A program made the translations under genes and the position numbers. From contig CAVQVI010000007.1 of NCBI GenBank assembly GCA_963717075.1, forward strand, positions 847,545 through 911,544: a DNA stretch of 64,000 nucleotides, given 5' to 3'. Positions 31,098 to 39,495 of the stretch are shown in pieces. This stretch comes from JBGOTP01 sp963717075 (GTDB taxonomy: Bacteria; Acidobacteriota; Vicinamibacteria; Vicinamibacterales; CAVVIG01). Numbering within the stretch: the first letter of the stretch is position 1; the number at the start of each line of letters is the position of its first letter. The notes beneath the pieces are model-generated. The model was not told the DNA's origin and made no database searches. It saw only the letters and a program-made list of their open reading frames with translations.

Positions 31098-31914
31098 AAT
31101 TTCGACGCCTCACTTGAGCCCCGGATCGTGTACCCGATGCCTGGCACAGCCTGGCGTGTAACTGGGCGACGCCGTCCGTGAGGCTCGCCGGGCCCGGCTG
31201 CAGGATGTAAGTCGACTTGATTTCGAAGATGTGGTCGTTGCGGACAGCCGCGACGCGGTCCCATCCGGGCCGGTTCTGGATCGTTGCCTTCTTCATCTTC
31301 TTGCCGCACCACGACACGAAGATCACTTCCGGGTCGCGACGTGCCACTTCCGCGGGATCGACAATGCGATCCTTGGCGAGTCCGCAGCCGCGGCGTTCGG
31401 GGAAGATCGGATCCGCGCCGGCGATCTCGACAAGTTCTTCCACCCAGCGAATGCCGGAGATGAGCGGATCATCCCACTCCTCGAAGAACGCTCGTAACCG
31501 CCGCGGAAGATGCGCTGCCGACGCACGAATCCGGTCGAGACCAGAACTCAGGTGGTCCGCCAGGGCTGCCGCCTCGGCCTGGCAACCGACGAGACCGCCG
31601 AGCATCCGAATCATCTGAAGAATGTCGTCGATGCTCCGCTGGTTGAACGTGACCACCGGCAGGCCGCGGCGAATGAGCTCCGAGACCAAGTCGGCCTGCA
31701 GGTCGGAAAATGCCAGCACGAGATCAGGCTGAAGCGCGACGATCTTGTCGAACTTGGCATTGATGAACGCCGACACTTTCGGTTTCTGCCGCGCTTCAGG
31801 TGGCCGCACGGTATAGCCCGAGACGCCGACGACCCGATCGCCCTGTCCCAGCAGGTAGAGCGTCTCGGTTGTCTCCTCGGTAAGGCAGACGATGCGATGC
31901 GGATAGCGCGTCAT
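31075..31914 (-). CDS. BtuF-like substrate-binding-fold protein
   Basis: 279 residues. 'RIVCLTEETTETLYLLGQGD', 'DKIVALQPDLVLAFSDLQ' and 'RNDHIFEIKSTYILQPGPA' are the pattern of the periplasmic cobalamin/siderophore binding fold. There is no signal peptide, unlike true BtuF, so it may act inside the cell or be secreted by another route. The last ~25 residues look non-conserved. Its start overlaps the end of the tiny DUF71 remnant, implying a former operon of an ATPase-like DUF71 gene, this gene and the VOC gene. Confidence 0.72.
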   Translation of the reverse strand: MTRYPHRIVCLTEETTETLYLLGQGDRVVGVSGYTVRPPEARQKPKVSAFINAKFDKIVALQPDLVLAFSDLQADLVSELIRRGLPVVTFNQRSIDDILQMIRMLGGLVGCQAEAAALADHLSSGLDRIRASAAHLPRRLRAFFEEWDDPLISGIRWVEELVEIAGADPIFPERRGCGLAKDRIVDPAEVARRDPEVIFVSWCGKKMKKATIQNRPGWDRVAAVRNDHIFEIKSTYILQPGPASLTDGVAQLHARLCQASGTRSGAQVRRRNCERNRRP

Positions 31915-31987
31915 GTCAAGTCGGCGAACACAAAGCCCTCGTCCATGCGCCGTCTTTGCCGCTCGACCACGACACCAAGGTCTTCAT
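31911..31987 (-). pseudogene. DUF71/Dph6-like PP-loop gene reduced to its two ends
   Basis: The 5' end encodes 'MKTLVSWSSGKDGAW', the PP-loop start of the DUF71/diphthine-ammonia-ligase-like family. It is followed at once, in another frame, by '.EGFVFADLT' and a stop, the family's usual C-terminus. About 600 bases of coding sequence seem to have been deleted between them, leaving 77 bases. The stop still overlaps the ATG of the BtuF-like gene, preserving the old operon joint. Confidence 0.5.
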
Positions 31988-32153
31988 CTGTAGGACATCG
32001 GGATGCCGTTCGCACCTTCAGCGGCCAGGCAAGGCCGCGCCACATCCTGTCGGTCGCCGACTTCGCATGGCTCAGCGCCCGAACACCGGCGCCTGTCGGA
32101 GCAAAATATCGCCTGGCACGCCCACCTCGAATCGCGGTCCCTGGCGCAAGCGT

Positions 32154-32181
32154 CGACGAGGCCAGACCCTTGGCCTCGTCG
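32154..32181 (-). terminator. Hairpin downstream of the PadR/HAAS operon
   Basis: An 11-bp perfect inverted repeat (CGACGAGGCCA / TGGCCTCGTCG) with a 6-base loop, 38 bases after the HAAS-gene stop on the minus strand. There is no T-run, so it may be a terminator or an RNA-stabilising hairpin. Confidence 0.45.
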
Positions 32182-32218
32182 TCAGGACTATCCGCCGGTG
32201 CAGTGCCCGTGGGGGGCA

Positions 32219-33592
32219 TCAACGGTAGCCGAACACTGGCGGGAACAAGACCACCACCAGCGCCGCCCATACGGCGTACACGGGCAGATACGCGATCTGC
32301 CATCGCTCCAGGGCGGCAAACGAGCCTTCGCGACGCAGGAAGCGCGCATAGAGCCACGCCGTCCATGCCAGGTTGACGAGCAGAATGAGATTCTCGCCGA
32401 GAGCCGCCACCCGGTTGGGCGTGAAACCAAACTCGGAGATGCGGGCGGCGATCGCCGCGAGCGCCACCCCATCGACCACGAGTGCGCTGACCACGAGCAG
32501 CAGTTGCAGGCCGTCGAAGAAGTCGGGCGGTGCCTGCGGGTCGCGCGCGGAGGCGGCGTAGAGCACCAGCCCGACGACGACCGCCAGCAGCAGGTCGAAG
32601 CCGATCAGCACCTCCCGCTTCACGTTGATGGGGTTGCCTGTCCACGCCATCGTGGCCAGAAACGCGAGGAGCAGAATCGTGAACAGCGGCGTGAACAGCC
32701 TGGTCAGCACCGGTGCCATGTTCTCGATGACACTTTGCTTCGCCTCCACCAACCAGGATCCGATGATGACGGCCCCTGCCGCCCCGCACGGGATCAGCCA
32801 GCCCGCGACGAACCAGTCAGGATTCATGTCGATGGCGCGGAACATCATGAACGTAAAGAGGGTGACGACGAACCCGCCGAGCGCGATGAGCACGTAGTAG
32901 ATCGCCAGCTCGCCCGAGAACCGGACGAAGTTCATGCGCCCACCGTCGGCGAACCAGCGGCCTCGGACGTACGCAAAGCCGACGGCCAGCCATAGGGCGA
33001 TTGGCAAGTGCAGAACGGTCAGCACCTCAGTGTGGCTGCCCTTGCTGAAGGGGAAGACATTGGCGAACACAGCCCCGGCCGCGAAGGGCAGCGCCAGCCA
33101 GAGGCCGCTGACAACGTCCGACCCACGCTTCCACACGAAGTAGACGGTGAGCAGCGGGAAGACGAACAGGCTGGCGTTCCTGGCGTAGAACAGCGGCAGC
33201 TCGTCATTAGGGTTGAGCGGATGACCGAACAGCGCCGGCATCTTGATGGCCAACGCCGCGGCGACGGCCAGACTCAGGACGACGAGCGTCTCGGCGGGTG
33301 CGGTGTTCGCCGACTCATCAGCGTCGGGCGCCATGACCAACTGCTTCCACAGCCGCTCGGAGTGCGCGCGGGCGAACTCGCGTGACAGCGCATCGAGGCT
33401 ACCCATGCGCTTGACCGCGACCAAGAACGCTTCATCTCCTGCCAGGCCGGCCTCTGTTAGCGCCGTCAACTGGTCGCGCAGATGTCCCTCGAGCTCCTCC
33501 ACGTCGTGACCGTGGAGGGCCTGCCGGCGGCTGACGTACGTCCGCCACTGCGCGATTTGCTCCTCGAGCGGTTGATCGGCGAAGGCCGTCAT
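32219..33592 (-). CDS. HAAS-domain multi-pass membrane protein (DUF4153-like)
   Basis: 457 residues from ATG 33592. Residues 1-75 form the soluble permease-prefix/HAAS domain ('LEEQIAQWRTYVSRRQALHG', 'HDVEELEGHLRDQLTALTEA'). After it come about eleven hydrophobic helices with 'YYVLIALGGFVVTLFTFMMF' and 'INVKREVLIGFDLLLAVVVG', as in DUF4153 proteins. The HAAS domain is normally found in the gene directly downstream of a PadR regulator, exactly as here (4-base overlap ATGA). The function of the membrane part is unknown. Confidence 0.72.
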   Translation of the reverse strand: MTAFADQPLEEQIAQWRTYVSRRQALHGHDVEELEGHLRDQLTALTEAGLAGDEAFLVAVKRMGSLDALSREFARAHSERLWKQLVMAPDADESANTAPAETLVVLSLAVAAALAIKMPALFGHPLNPNDELPLFYARNASLFVFPLLTVYFVWKRGSDVVSGLWLALPFAAGAVFANVFPFSKGSHTEVLTVLHLPIALWLAVGFAYVRGRWFADGGRMNFVRFSGELAIYYVLIALGGFVVTLFTFMMFRAIDMNPDWFVAGWLIPCGAAGAVIIGSWLVEAKQSVIENMAPVLTRLFTPLFTILLLAFLATMAWTGNPINVKREVLIGFDLLLAVVVGLVLYAASARDPQAPPDFFDGLQLLLVVSALVVDGVALAAIAARISEFGFTPNRVAALGENLILLVNLAWTAWLYARFLRREGSFAALERWQIAYLPVYAVWAALVVVLFPPVFGYR

Positions 33593-33927
33593 ACGGTGCA
33601 CGCCTTCATCCAGATACCCCGAAGCGTACCGTCCACGGCCTTCCACTGCTGCCGCTGGGCTGCGAGCTGGGCCCGGCCTTCTTTCGTGATCCGGTAGTAC
33701 TTGCGCCTGCGGCCGTTCTCGGCCGCGGACCACTTCGCTGCGACACAACCCTGGCGCTCGAGCCGGTGCAGCACGGGATAGAGCATGCCGTCGGTCCACT
33801 GCAGGTGCCCGCCTGACAACTCGGTCACGCGCTTGATGATGGCGTAGCCGTAACTGTCGCCTTCGGCAAGAATGGCGAGCACGAGCGGCGTGGCGGAAGC
33901 CGCAACCAGGTCCTTACTCATGTCCAT
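33589..33927 (-). CDS. PadR-family transcriptional regulator
   Basis: 112 residues from ATG 33927 (ATG 33921 is possible). The winged helix reads 'SATPLVLAILAEGDSYGYAI', 'GHLQWTDGMLYPVLHRLERQ', 'GRRRKYYRITKEGRAQLAAQ', with the short C-terminal dimer helix of PadR subfamily 2. It overlaps the HAAS gene and probably autoregulates the pair through the palindrome just upstream (33941-33961). Confidence 0.85.
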   Translation of the reverse strand: MDMSKDLVAASATPLVLAILAEGDSYGYAIIKRVTELSGGHLQWTDGMLYPVLHRLERQGCVAAKWSAAENGRRRKYYRITKEGRAQLAAQRQQWKAVDGTLRGIWMKACTV

Positions 33928-33940
33928 ACGTAGAAGTCTT

Positions 33941-33961
33941 ATACATTGTTGTTCTATGTAT
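33941..33961. promoter_or_regulatory. Candidate PadR operator
   Basis: Perfect inverted repeat ATACAT-N9-ATGTAT, 14 bases upstream of the PadR start codon, in AT-rich DNA that stands out from the GC-rich surroundings. PadR operators commonly contain ATGT/ACAT half sites. Autoregulation is inferred. Confidence 0.5.
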
Positions 33962-34091
33962 GTCAAGAACCTGAGGTCAACCATCCAAGAAGCCGCGTAG
34001 CTGAGGACGCTTGAAATGCCGTGTGAAGCGCTGATACAGAACGCTCGGGTTCTCCTGATTGGTGTCGCGCTAGTTGGACTGACGGGCCTCG

Positions 34092-34199
34092 TCCGGCGGC
34101 GAGGCACGTCGACCGCTCGGCCTGGTGGTCGTCGGTGGGTTGCTCTTCTCGCAGCTCCTGACGCTTTACCTGACGCCGGTGTTCTTCATCTACATGGCC
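34092..34199 (+). pseudogene. Fragment of an RND pump gene (C-terminal end)
   Basis: 36 codons read 'SGGEARRPLGLVVVGGLLFS' then 'QLLTLYLTPVFFIYMA', nearly identical to the end of the RND gene at 6637-9762 (about 9594-9697). There is no start, no upstream homology and a different downstream sequence. It is an orphan relic left by a rearrangement. Confidence 0.8.
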
Positions 34200-34249
34200 G
34201 CGGAGCGAGGTTTGAAGCCGGCGACCTCGAGCATTCAAGCAAGCCGCTG

Positions 34250-34789
34250 CTATTTCTGCATGAGCTCGTCGAGGAGCACGGTCAGCATCCGGCTATATTG
34301 GCTTCCGGCGGCGGCGAACGTTTGCTGATACTCATGTTCCGATAACTTCTGCGCGTTCCAATTGCCGTTGAATGCCGTTCGTTTCCCTCCCGCCTCGTAA
34401 CTGTCAGACGGCTTGTTCTCGTCTGGCCGGACTTTGAGACCGTCAGCGCCAAAATCCTCGATGAACACTTTCGTGCCCGGCACGGCCGCGCCGTTCAAAT
34501 CGAGATAGATCTCGCGATAATCCTTCTTGACGAGCTTCTGGTCCAGTAGCGTCGGCGCCGCATATTGGGCGGAGATGACAAGTACCTGGGTGCCAGAAAG
34601 GTACAGCGCGGCGATATAGGTACCGACGCGTGAGGGGTCGCGTCCGGCGATACTGTTGAGCTTCGCCGCCTCGAGCGCCGCCGCCAACTGCTTGGCGAGT
34701 CGCGATGACTCCGAGTCCTGCGCCAAGGCAGTCCCCGAGAGCGCCAGCGCGACGACGCTCGTCAGACACGCACGCGCGACGGCCCTCAT
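34250..34789 (-). CDS. Secreted protein of unknown function
   Basis: 179 residues from ATG 34789, which is preceded by an AGGGAGGAC site. A clear Sec signal peptide ('MRAVARACLTSVVALALSGT', cleavage near ALA-QD) leads into a mature domain of about 155 residues with 'AGRDPSRVGTYIAALYLSGT', 'LLDQKLVKKDYREIYLDLNG' and 'AFNGNWNAQKLSEHEYQQTF'. I do not recognise a named family. Its 3' end lies 50 bases past the RND fragment. Confidence 0.7.
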   Translation of the reverse strand: MRAVARACLTSVVALALSGTALAQDSESSRLAKQLAAALEAAKLNSIAGRDPSRVGTYIAALYLSGTQVLVISAQYAAPTLLDQKLVKKDYREIYLDLNGAAVPGTKVFIEDFGADGLKVRPDENKPSDSYEAGGKRTAFNGNWNAQKLSEHEYQQTFAAAGSQYSRMLTVLLDELMQK

Positions 34790-34906
34790 CGTGTCCTCCC
34801 TGCTCGTGGCTTGGAGCAAATTTCAGGCATTCGACATGGCTTGTGTCGATTTGTCGATCGAGGAAGAAGAACGACCGGACGTCTGCACGACAGTACGCCT
34901 CATCGA

Positions 34907-35356
34907 CTACGCGGCGTGGCTCGCCGTCGTGACGACCTGCACCTCGCCAAGGGTCGAGAAGTCGAGTCCCGCGCGGTCGAGCCGGAACTGGCGCGTCCAC
35001 CTGTGCTGCCGACCGAAGACGGCCGTCAACACGCCGGCGTCGGGCGACACGTCAACGCCCGACAACCTGCCGATCTGACGAGTGCTGCGAACGAGGCGTG
35101 TCCGATGACTGAGGAGCACGGGTTCTGCCGTCGTCACTTGGGGCGGTGTGGGGAATGCCCGCAGCACGAGGTCGCCTGCGAAATGATCGACCGGCACGGC
35201 AGCCAGCGGGCGGGCCTGTGCGTGAGATCCCAGATCGCCGTCGGCGCTGAAGAAAATCTGGCGTACCTGACACGTGCCCCGCTCCATCTCGACGCCGGCC
35301 AGCCGTCCTATCCGATACCCATACTCGCTCACGTGGGTTCCAAACACTAGCTCCAT
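34907..35356 (-). CDS. Hypothetical protein with PRC-barrel-like N-terminal half
   Basis: 149 residues from ATG 35356 with GGGAG upstream. 'MELVFGTHVSEYGYRIGRLA', 'GVEMERGTCQVRQIFFSADG' and 'ARPLAAVPVDHF' have the rhythm of a PRC-barrel domain. The second half repeats a similar pattern ('RSTRQIGRLSGVDVSPDAGV'), so the protein may be a tandem of two such barrels. The opposite strand is also open here, but this strand has the protein-like pattern. No function can be given. Confidence 0.5.
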   Translation of the reverse strand: MELVFGTHVSEYGYRIGRLAGVEMERGTCQVRQIFFSADGDLGSHAQARPLAAVPVDHFAGDLVLRAFPTPPQVTTAEPVLLSHRTRLVRSTRQIGRLSGVDVSPDAGVLTAVFGRQHRWTRQFRLDRAGLDFSTLGEVQVVTTASHAA

Positions 35357-35701
35357 CGGACATTGCTCCCTCTGCGGACAGAAGGCTGCTCGTTGCTCCC
35401 CCAAACCGGCGCGCGCACCGCACTTCAACGCGCCTGGGGTGACTTGCGTGGGTGTACTTAGACTGAAAGTCTTTGAACCAAGTCGCCTCCTGGCGTCGTG
35501 ACAACCATGAGGCCGGCGGGTCTAGCTGCGACCTGCAGGAAGGCTCGTCAGCGGTGTTTCTTGCCGAGACGTCCCACTGTAATCCTGAGGTGGGGTTCCG
35601 TCAACCTGGGGTCTGGGTCGATGGGGTCTGGGTCGAGGGTGCAGATCTACCTGACCGTCGTCGTACACACCAGTGTCGCCCCGGACGCGTCCTGTTCCGT
35701 G
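35357..35701. other. Non-coding stretch with a small palindrome
   Basis: No convincing gene. AGACT-GAA-AGTCT at 35460-35472 is a short perfect hairpin upstream of the PRC-like gene and could be an operator. The right end is the break point of the truncated gene that follows. Confidence 0.4.
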
Positions 35702-36203
35702 CTACAACATGAACTTTCTCATCACACAAGGCCCGGGTTGGGTGGCGATTCTCTCGGAAATGATTCACGAGACCCGAATCATTCCCCTCGATGGACGCCC
35801 GGCGCTGCCATCCAATGTTCGCCAGTGGCTTGGAGATTCCCGAGGCCATTGGGAGGGCGATACTCTGGTGATCGAGACGACCAACTTCGACCCTAGGATG
35901 CACGGGCTCTGGCAGGAGCGCACCTGGTACGGCACGGTCAATACGCGCTTGGTCGAGCGGTATACGCGCGTGGACGCGGGCACCATCGACTTCCGGTACA
36001 CCGTCGACGATCCGACACAGTACACACGACAGTGGACTGTCAAGATCCCATGGAGAACAACCAACGCTCCCGACAGAATTCTCGAGTATGGGTGTCATGA
36101 GGGCAACCACGGCCTGACGAACATCCTCAGCGGAGCCCGCGCCCGCGACAAAGCCGCGGCAGCTGAAAAAGCGGCGGCTGCTAAGGCCGCGGGCAGCCGC
36201 TGA
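35702..36203 (+). pseudogene. Truncated copy of an acidobacterial secreted family (C-terminal half)
   Basis: About 165 codons from 'YNMNFLITQGPGWVAILSE' through 'QWLGDSRGHWEGDTLVIET' to 'LEYGCHEGNHGLTNILSGAR' and an Ala/Lys-rich tail. It matches the second half of the full-length protein at 58526-59578. The first ~190 residues, including the signal peptide, are missing and replaced by unrelated sequence. It is either a decayed paralog or a fragment delivered by recombination. Confidence 0.75.
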
Positions 36204-36239
36204 GTGTGGCGAGTCGACCTGGGCCCACAGATCAGGCCT

Positions 36240-36758
36240 TCATTGTTCCTTGCCACCCATCTGCACCATAAAGCCGTCCGGGTCCTCGACTATGAAACTG
36301 GGCTCTTCTCCAAAGCTTCGATTCACCGCGCTAGGCTCGGTCGTCCGAACCTTCAGCCCGCGACGCTTCAGCTCGGCTTCCACCGCGCCCTTGACGTTCT
36401 TGTCGGTGTCCCAGTTGGCGAGGGTGTACGCGATGTGATCCACTTTTGGCGTGCCGGAAGGCCGGTTGCGAGCAATGAGGATGTTATCGCCAAACCTCAG
36501 ACGGCACTCCATTCCGTTGTCCCTCGAGACCTTCATCCCAAACAGACCCACATAGAAGTCGCGAGTCTTGGTGTAATCGGCCACCTGATAGGAGACGTGG
36601 TTAATGGAGACGGCTTCGGCTACCGGGCTCGGGGCCGCGGGCGCCGCGCTCGCGGCAGACGCCGCCGTTGCTGTGAGCGCCAGGCTCTGAATGAGCTGCC
36701 GCCGAGTCATCATTCCATGTTCGAAGTCCTGAAGCAGCCTCGCGATGATGTGTTCCAT
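36240..36758 (-). CDS. Exported VOC-family protein
   Basis: 172 residues. The N-terminus 'MMTRRQLIQSLALTATAASA' has a twin-arginine-like motif followed by a hydrophobic Ala-rich stretch, suggesting Tat export. The VOC domain (about residues 50-170) reads 'SINHVSYQVADYTKTRDFYV', 'VDHIAYTLANWD', 'PSFIVEDPDGFMVQMGG'. Substrate unknown. It is unrelated in sequence to the other VOC gene at 30732 beyond the fold. Confidence 0.75.
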   Translation of the reverse strand: MEHIIARLLQDFEHGMMTRRQLIQSLALTATAASAASAAPAAPSPVAEAVSINHVSYQVADYTKTRDFYVGLFGMKVSRDNGMECRLRFGDNILIARNRPSGTPKVDHIAYTLANWDTDKNVKGAVEAELKRRGLKVRTTEPSAVNRSFGEEPSFIVEDPDGFMVQMGGKEQ

Positions 36759-37061
36759 GGCGTTGTCCTCCTCCTTGAAATGCCCGTCATTTTATCAGTG
36801 AGGCCGATGGGCCGTCCTAGCTGGACGGCCTAAAGCAGGAACTTCTTCGGCGGTCGCCATGAGGCCCTCTTGCGTGATGCTGCGAGTCGCGAAACGGGAA
36901 AAAAAGACGTATCGAAATGGATAGGTCGGTCTACTACTGAGCTGAAGTGGCTAAGGCTGGCGTCACTCGGGATGGGCGGCTCCGCGACTGTCCCTCTTGA
37001 GTGGACCAGGATGCCGTCCACCGTTCACGGTCACTGAATCTTGTCCAGCTCCTATGCGATG
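36759..37061. other. Intergenic, no gene seen
   Basis: Roughly 300 bases with an A-run at 36900 and no protein-like reading frame or recognised RNA. Confidence 0.4.
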
Positions 37062-37514
37062 CTACTTTGCCGGACGGCTTAAACCGTTCGCCGCAGCCCA
37101 CCTCGGTGCAAGCTCTGCAAGATTCGCTTTGACGAAGGCCACATTGGCGGGTGAGGCGAAAATATCTGGGGCTTGAATCCCTTCTGCGATCATCATGGCC
37201 ATTCGGAGGGTTGGCACCCCCACCAGGTACTCGGTCGCCGTGAGCCCGTTCCGCTTCAGAATGGCCGCGGACGTGGGATTGTTGGCAGTGTTGGCAAGCC
37301 TTTCGGCGGGAGTTGCCTTCGCCGCTTTTGCCCGCGCTTCGGGTGAGAGCGAAGCCACGAACTTGCTCATCTCCGGAAGCGCTGCAATAAGCTGATTGGC
37401 ACGCTGCATCGTGAGCTTGTAGTCCAGAATTTCCTGCCGCGCTTCGGGCGTCAGGCGGGCTTGGCCAAGCGCTCCACTCAAAGCAATGGCGATGGGAAAC
37501 AATAGCCGCCACAT
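37062..37514 (-). CDS. Small secreted helical protein of unknown function
   Basis: 150 residues. A short signal peptide ('MWRLLFPIAIALSGALGQA') is followed by Ala/Lys/Glu-rich helices: 'LTPEARQEILDYKLTMQRAN', 'SLSPEARAKAAKATPAERLA', 'LAELAPRWAAANGLSRPAK'. Such small exported orphans are common in acidobacteria. No domain recognised. It is the last gene before the integrative cassettes. Confidence 0.65.
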   Translation of the reverse strand: MWRLLFPIAIALSGALGQARLTPEARQEILDYKLTMQRANQLIAALPEMSKFVASLSPEARAKAAKATPAERLANTANNPTSAAILKRNGLTATEYLVGVPTLRMAMMIAEGIQAPDIFASPANVAFVKANLAELAPRWAAANGLSRPAK

Positions 37515-37661
37515 GCGGGAATCTTATCATTGGGTTGGTTGCGTCGAAGCGGCCACTACCCTTCTTTGGAGTGTTCGGGGCGGCAGCCTTTTTGTCAAGA
37601 ATTTCGCAGGGGCGGCAGCGAGCGATCTTGATACAAGTCTTTCATTTCTATTATTTGAGAT

Positions 37662-37680
37662 TGGCGGAGAGAGAGGGATT
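37662..37680 (-). repeat. Core site A: tRNA-Ser 3'-end repeat
   Basis: TGGCGGAGAGAGAGGGATT reads, on the minus strand, as the T-arm/acceptor end of a tRNA-Ser gene including encoded CCA. The rest of the tRNA is absent. tRNA 3' ends are the usual core sites of tyrosine integrases. A right-hand box pair lies 157 bases away; there is no left-hand box, so this looks like the outer left end of the cassette array. Confidence 0.75.
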
Positions 37681-37818
37681 CTTTCAGCGGGCTTCGACAC
37701 ACCTCAATAAACACGGGCGTTTGCAGCATAACTCGCATGAGTCCAACGAATTGGCGTCTTCGGATTCTTTCGTCAGCTGTCATCCAGTTACTTGTGTTTT
37801 CGGATCTTGCAAGCCCGA

Positions 37819-37839
37819 TGTCACTCGAAATGACACTCG
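37819..37839. repeat. End-module box pair of cassette 1, left end
   Basis: TGTCACTCG-AAA-TGACACTCG, two direct 9-mers 12 bases apart, 157 bases right of core A. The same pair stands 156-157 bases right of cores B and D. The spacing and direct repetition resemble arm-type integrase binding sites (inference). Confidence 0.6.
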
Positions 37840-37981
37840 CCGCGAAGGACTACCCGCAGGCTCTTGTCAGAGAATTCCCGGAGAGCATCGGCATCGAACG
37901 CATCAATCGGCGGTGGACGAGGTATCAGGCCAAGAGCAACGCTGCCAGCGCACGCGGTATTGCCTGTGATACCATATCGAT

Positions 37982-38401
37982 GTGCTGGTCGTCCTGGACA
38001 GCAACGTGCTTGTGGCGGCTCTGCGCTCCAGACAGGGTGCCTCATTTCGTGTCCTGACGCTGCTGCGCTCTGGATGTTTCGAAATTGCCGTGTCTGTTCC
38101 GCTGGTGTTGGAGTACGAAGCGGTACTGCGACGTCACGCGCGCGAGCTCGGACTTCAATCGCGGGACGCGACGGGCTTGGTGGATTACCTGTGCAGTATC
38201 GCGCACCGGCAGGAGATTCACTTTCTCTGGCGGCCGGCGCTCGGTGACCCGCGCGATGAGTTCGTACTGGAGCTGGCCATGGCGGCTCAATGCGACGCCA
38301 TCGTCACGCACAACCTCCGGGATTTCTCTGGCGCCCAGCCGTTCGGCATTAGGGTCGTCACGCCGGCGACGTTCCTACGTTCGATCGAGGAGACATCATG
38401 A
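37982..38401 (+). CDS. PIN-domain toxin (COG1569-type)
   Basis: 139 residues from GTG 37982. 'LVVLDSNVLVAALRS' gives the first acidic residue of the PIN nuclease centre; 'VPLVLEYEAVLRRHARE' (Glu), 'DPRDEFVLELAMAAQCDAIV' (Asp) and 'THNLRDF' (final Asp) complete it. It is predicted to cut RNA. It overlaps the antitoxin gene by 4 bases (ATGA), with the toxin first. It is the cargo of cassette 1. Confidence 0.85.
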   Translation: MLVVLDSNVLVAALRSRQGASFRVLTLLRSGCFEIAVSVPLVLEYEAVLRRHARELGLQSRDATGLVDYLCSIAHRQEIHFLWRPALGDPRDEFVLELAMAAQCDAIVTHNLRDFSGAQPFGIRVVTPATFLRSIEETS

Positions 38402-38730
38402 GCAATCTGAGTCTGCGGCTACCCGATTCGCTGCATCGCAAACTGCGTGAACTGTCGGCACGCGACGACGTGTCCATCAATCAATTCATCGCCACCGCTG
38501 TCGCGGAAAAGGCCGCAGCGCTGCTGACGGTGGAGTACCTCGAGGCGCGTGGACGTCGAGCGAACCCTGTCATCATCGACCGCATATTGAGCCGGGTTCC
38601 CGACGTGCCACCCATCCGGGGCGACGAGGCCCCAGTATCGCGACGAACGCCTGGGCGGGCACGGACGAAACGGGCGACCAAGCCGGTGACGGCACCACGG
38701 AAGCGCCGTCGTTTGACGCCGCGTGGATAG
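38398..38730 (+). CDS. Ribbon-helix-helix antitoxin (HicB/Arc-like)
   Basis: 110 residues. 'SNLSLRLPDSLHRKLRELSA' and 'DDVSINQFIATAVAEKAAAL' form an Arc/MetJ-type ribbon-helix-helix DNA-binding domain. The C-terminal third is very basic (Arg/Lys/Pro), unusual for an antitoxin tail. It neutralises the PIN toxin and probably represses the pair (family knowledge). Confidence 0.8.
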   Translation: MSNLSLRLPDSLHRKLRELSARDDVSINQFIATAVAEKAAALLTVEYLEARGRRANPVIIDRILSRVPDVPPIRGDEAPVSRRTPGRARTKRATKPVTAPRKRRRLTPRG

Positions 38731-38745
38731 GCTTGCGGCACGGTC

Positions 38746-39099
38746 ATGACAAACGCCGCTTTCATCGGCTACTGGAGGATCACGAAGATGGACGTGTGGG
38801 ACACCGCGTACGTCGACCTGATCGTCCCCGGCTTCATCGCGTTCGACATGGAGGATGACCACCTGATGGGCCAGTTCCAGGTCGGCACAGTGAAGGGCTG
38901 GCTCGATTGCCCGATACGCGACGTGAGCGGTGAGTCCTACGTCGAGTGATCATGGGAAGGTCGAAACGACAGCGACCCCGGTTGCGGCCGCGGCTGGGCG
39001 CATCTTGAGGACGGAAAGCTTGTCGGCCGGCTTTTCATTCACTGCGGCGACGATTCATCCTTCGAAGCCGCGCCGCGCTCGCGAGTGCTCCGCCCATAG
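38746..39099 (+). pseudogene. Small hypothetical protein interrupted by an in-frame TGA
   Basis: 'FIGYWRITKMDVWDTAYVDL', 'GQFQVGTVKGWLDC', then TGA at 38947-38949, then in the same frame 'SWEGRNDSDPGCGRGWAHLE', 'DGKLVGRLFIHCGDDSSF' and TAG at 39097. I recall a family of small proteins of this kind whose products read through the point where the TGA stands. Either a nonsense mutation or a base error; there is no sign of a selenocysteine element. It lies directly after the toxin-antitoxin pair. Confidence 0.6.
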
Positions 39100-39132
39100 A
39101 CTCAGGCGGAGCATGTTGGGACACTGTGCCAG

Positions 39133-39425
39133 ATGAATGTGCTCGTCTGTCGCGCTATTCGTGAACGTCGAGTGGTCCTCTTGCACGACGACGGCGGCTG
39201 CCGCGAGGCTGAGTCCACTGCCACGGGTGCAGCAAGGAAGGAAACGACTTGGTCCTTGGGGATCAAGTCAGGGGTGATAGTCGTTCTGGTCATTCCACCG
39301 GTTGGAAGATGTTCAAACTCGATGAAGTCTCGAGCCTTGCCGTCACGGAACAGCATTTCCGCGCAGCCCGGCAAGGAGACAAAGGTGATGACGACAAGAT
39401 GGCCACCGTTTACTGTCGCCTGTGA
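39133..39425 (+). pseudogene. Degenerate WYL-like small protein
   Basis: The start 'MNVLVCRAIRERRVVLLH' and, in another frame, the end 'GWKMFKLDEVSSLAVTEQHF' resemble the beginning and end of small WYL-type ligand-domain proteins. The middle contains at least one frameshift. Such proteins often accompany defence loci. Assignment is tentative. Confidence 0.4.
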
Positions 39426-39495
39426 CCGTCGTCCGAAAAGGTGGCACTCAAGCTGTTCGACGACATCGGTCGTTGGTGGGAGGAGGAGGTTGCGT

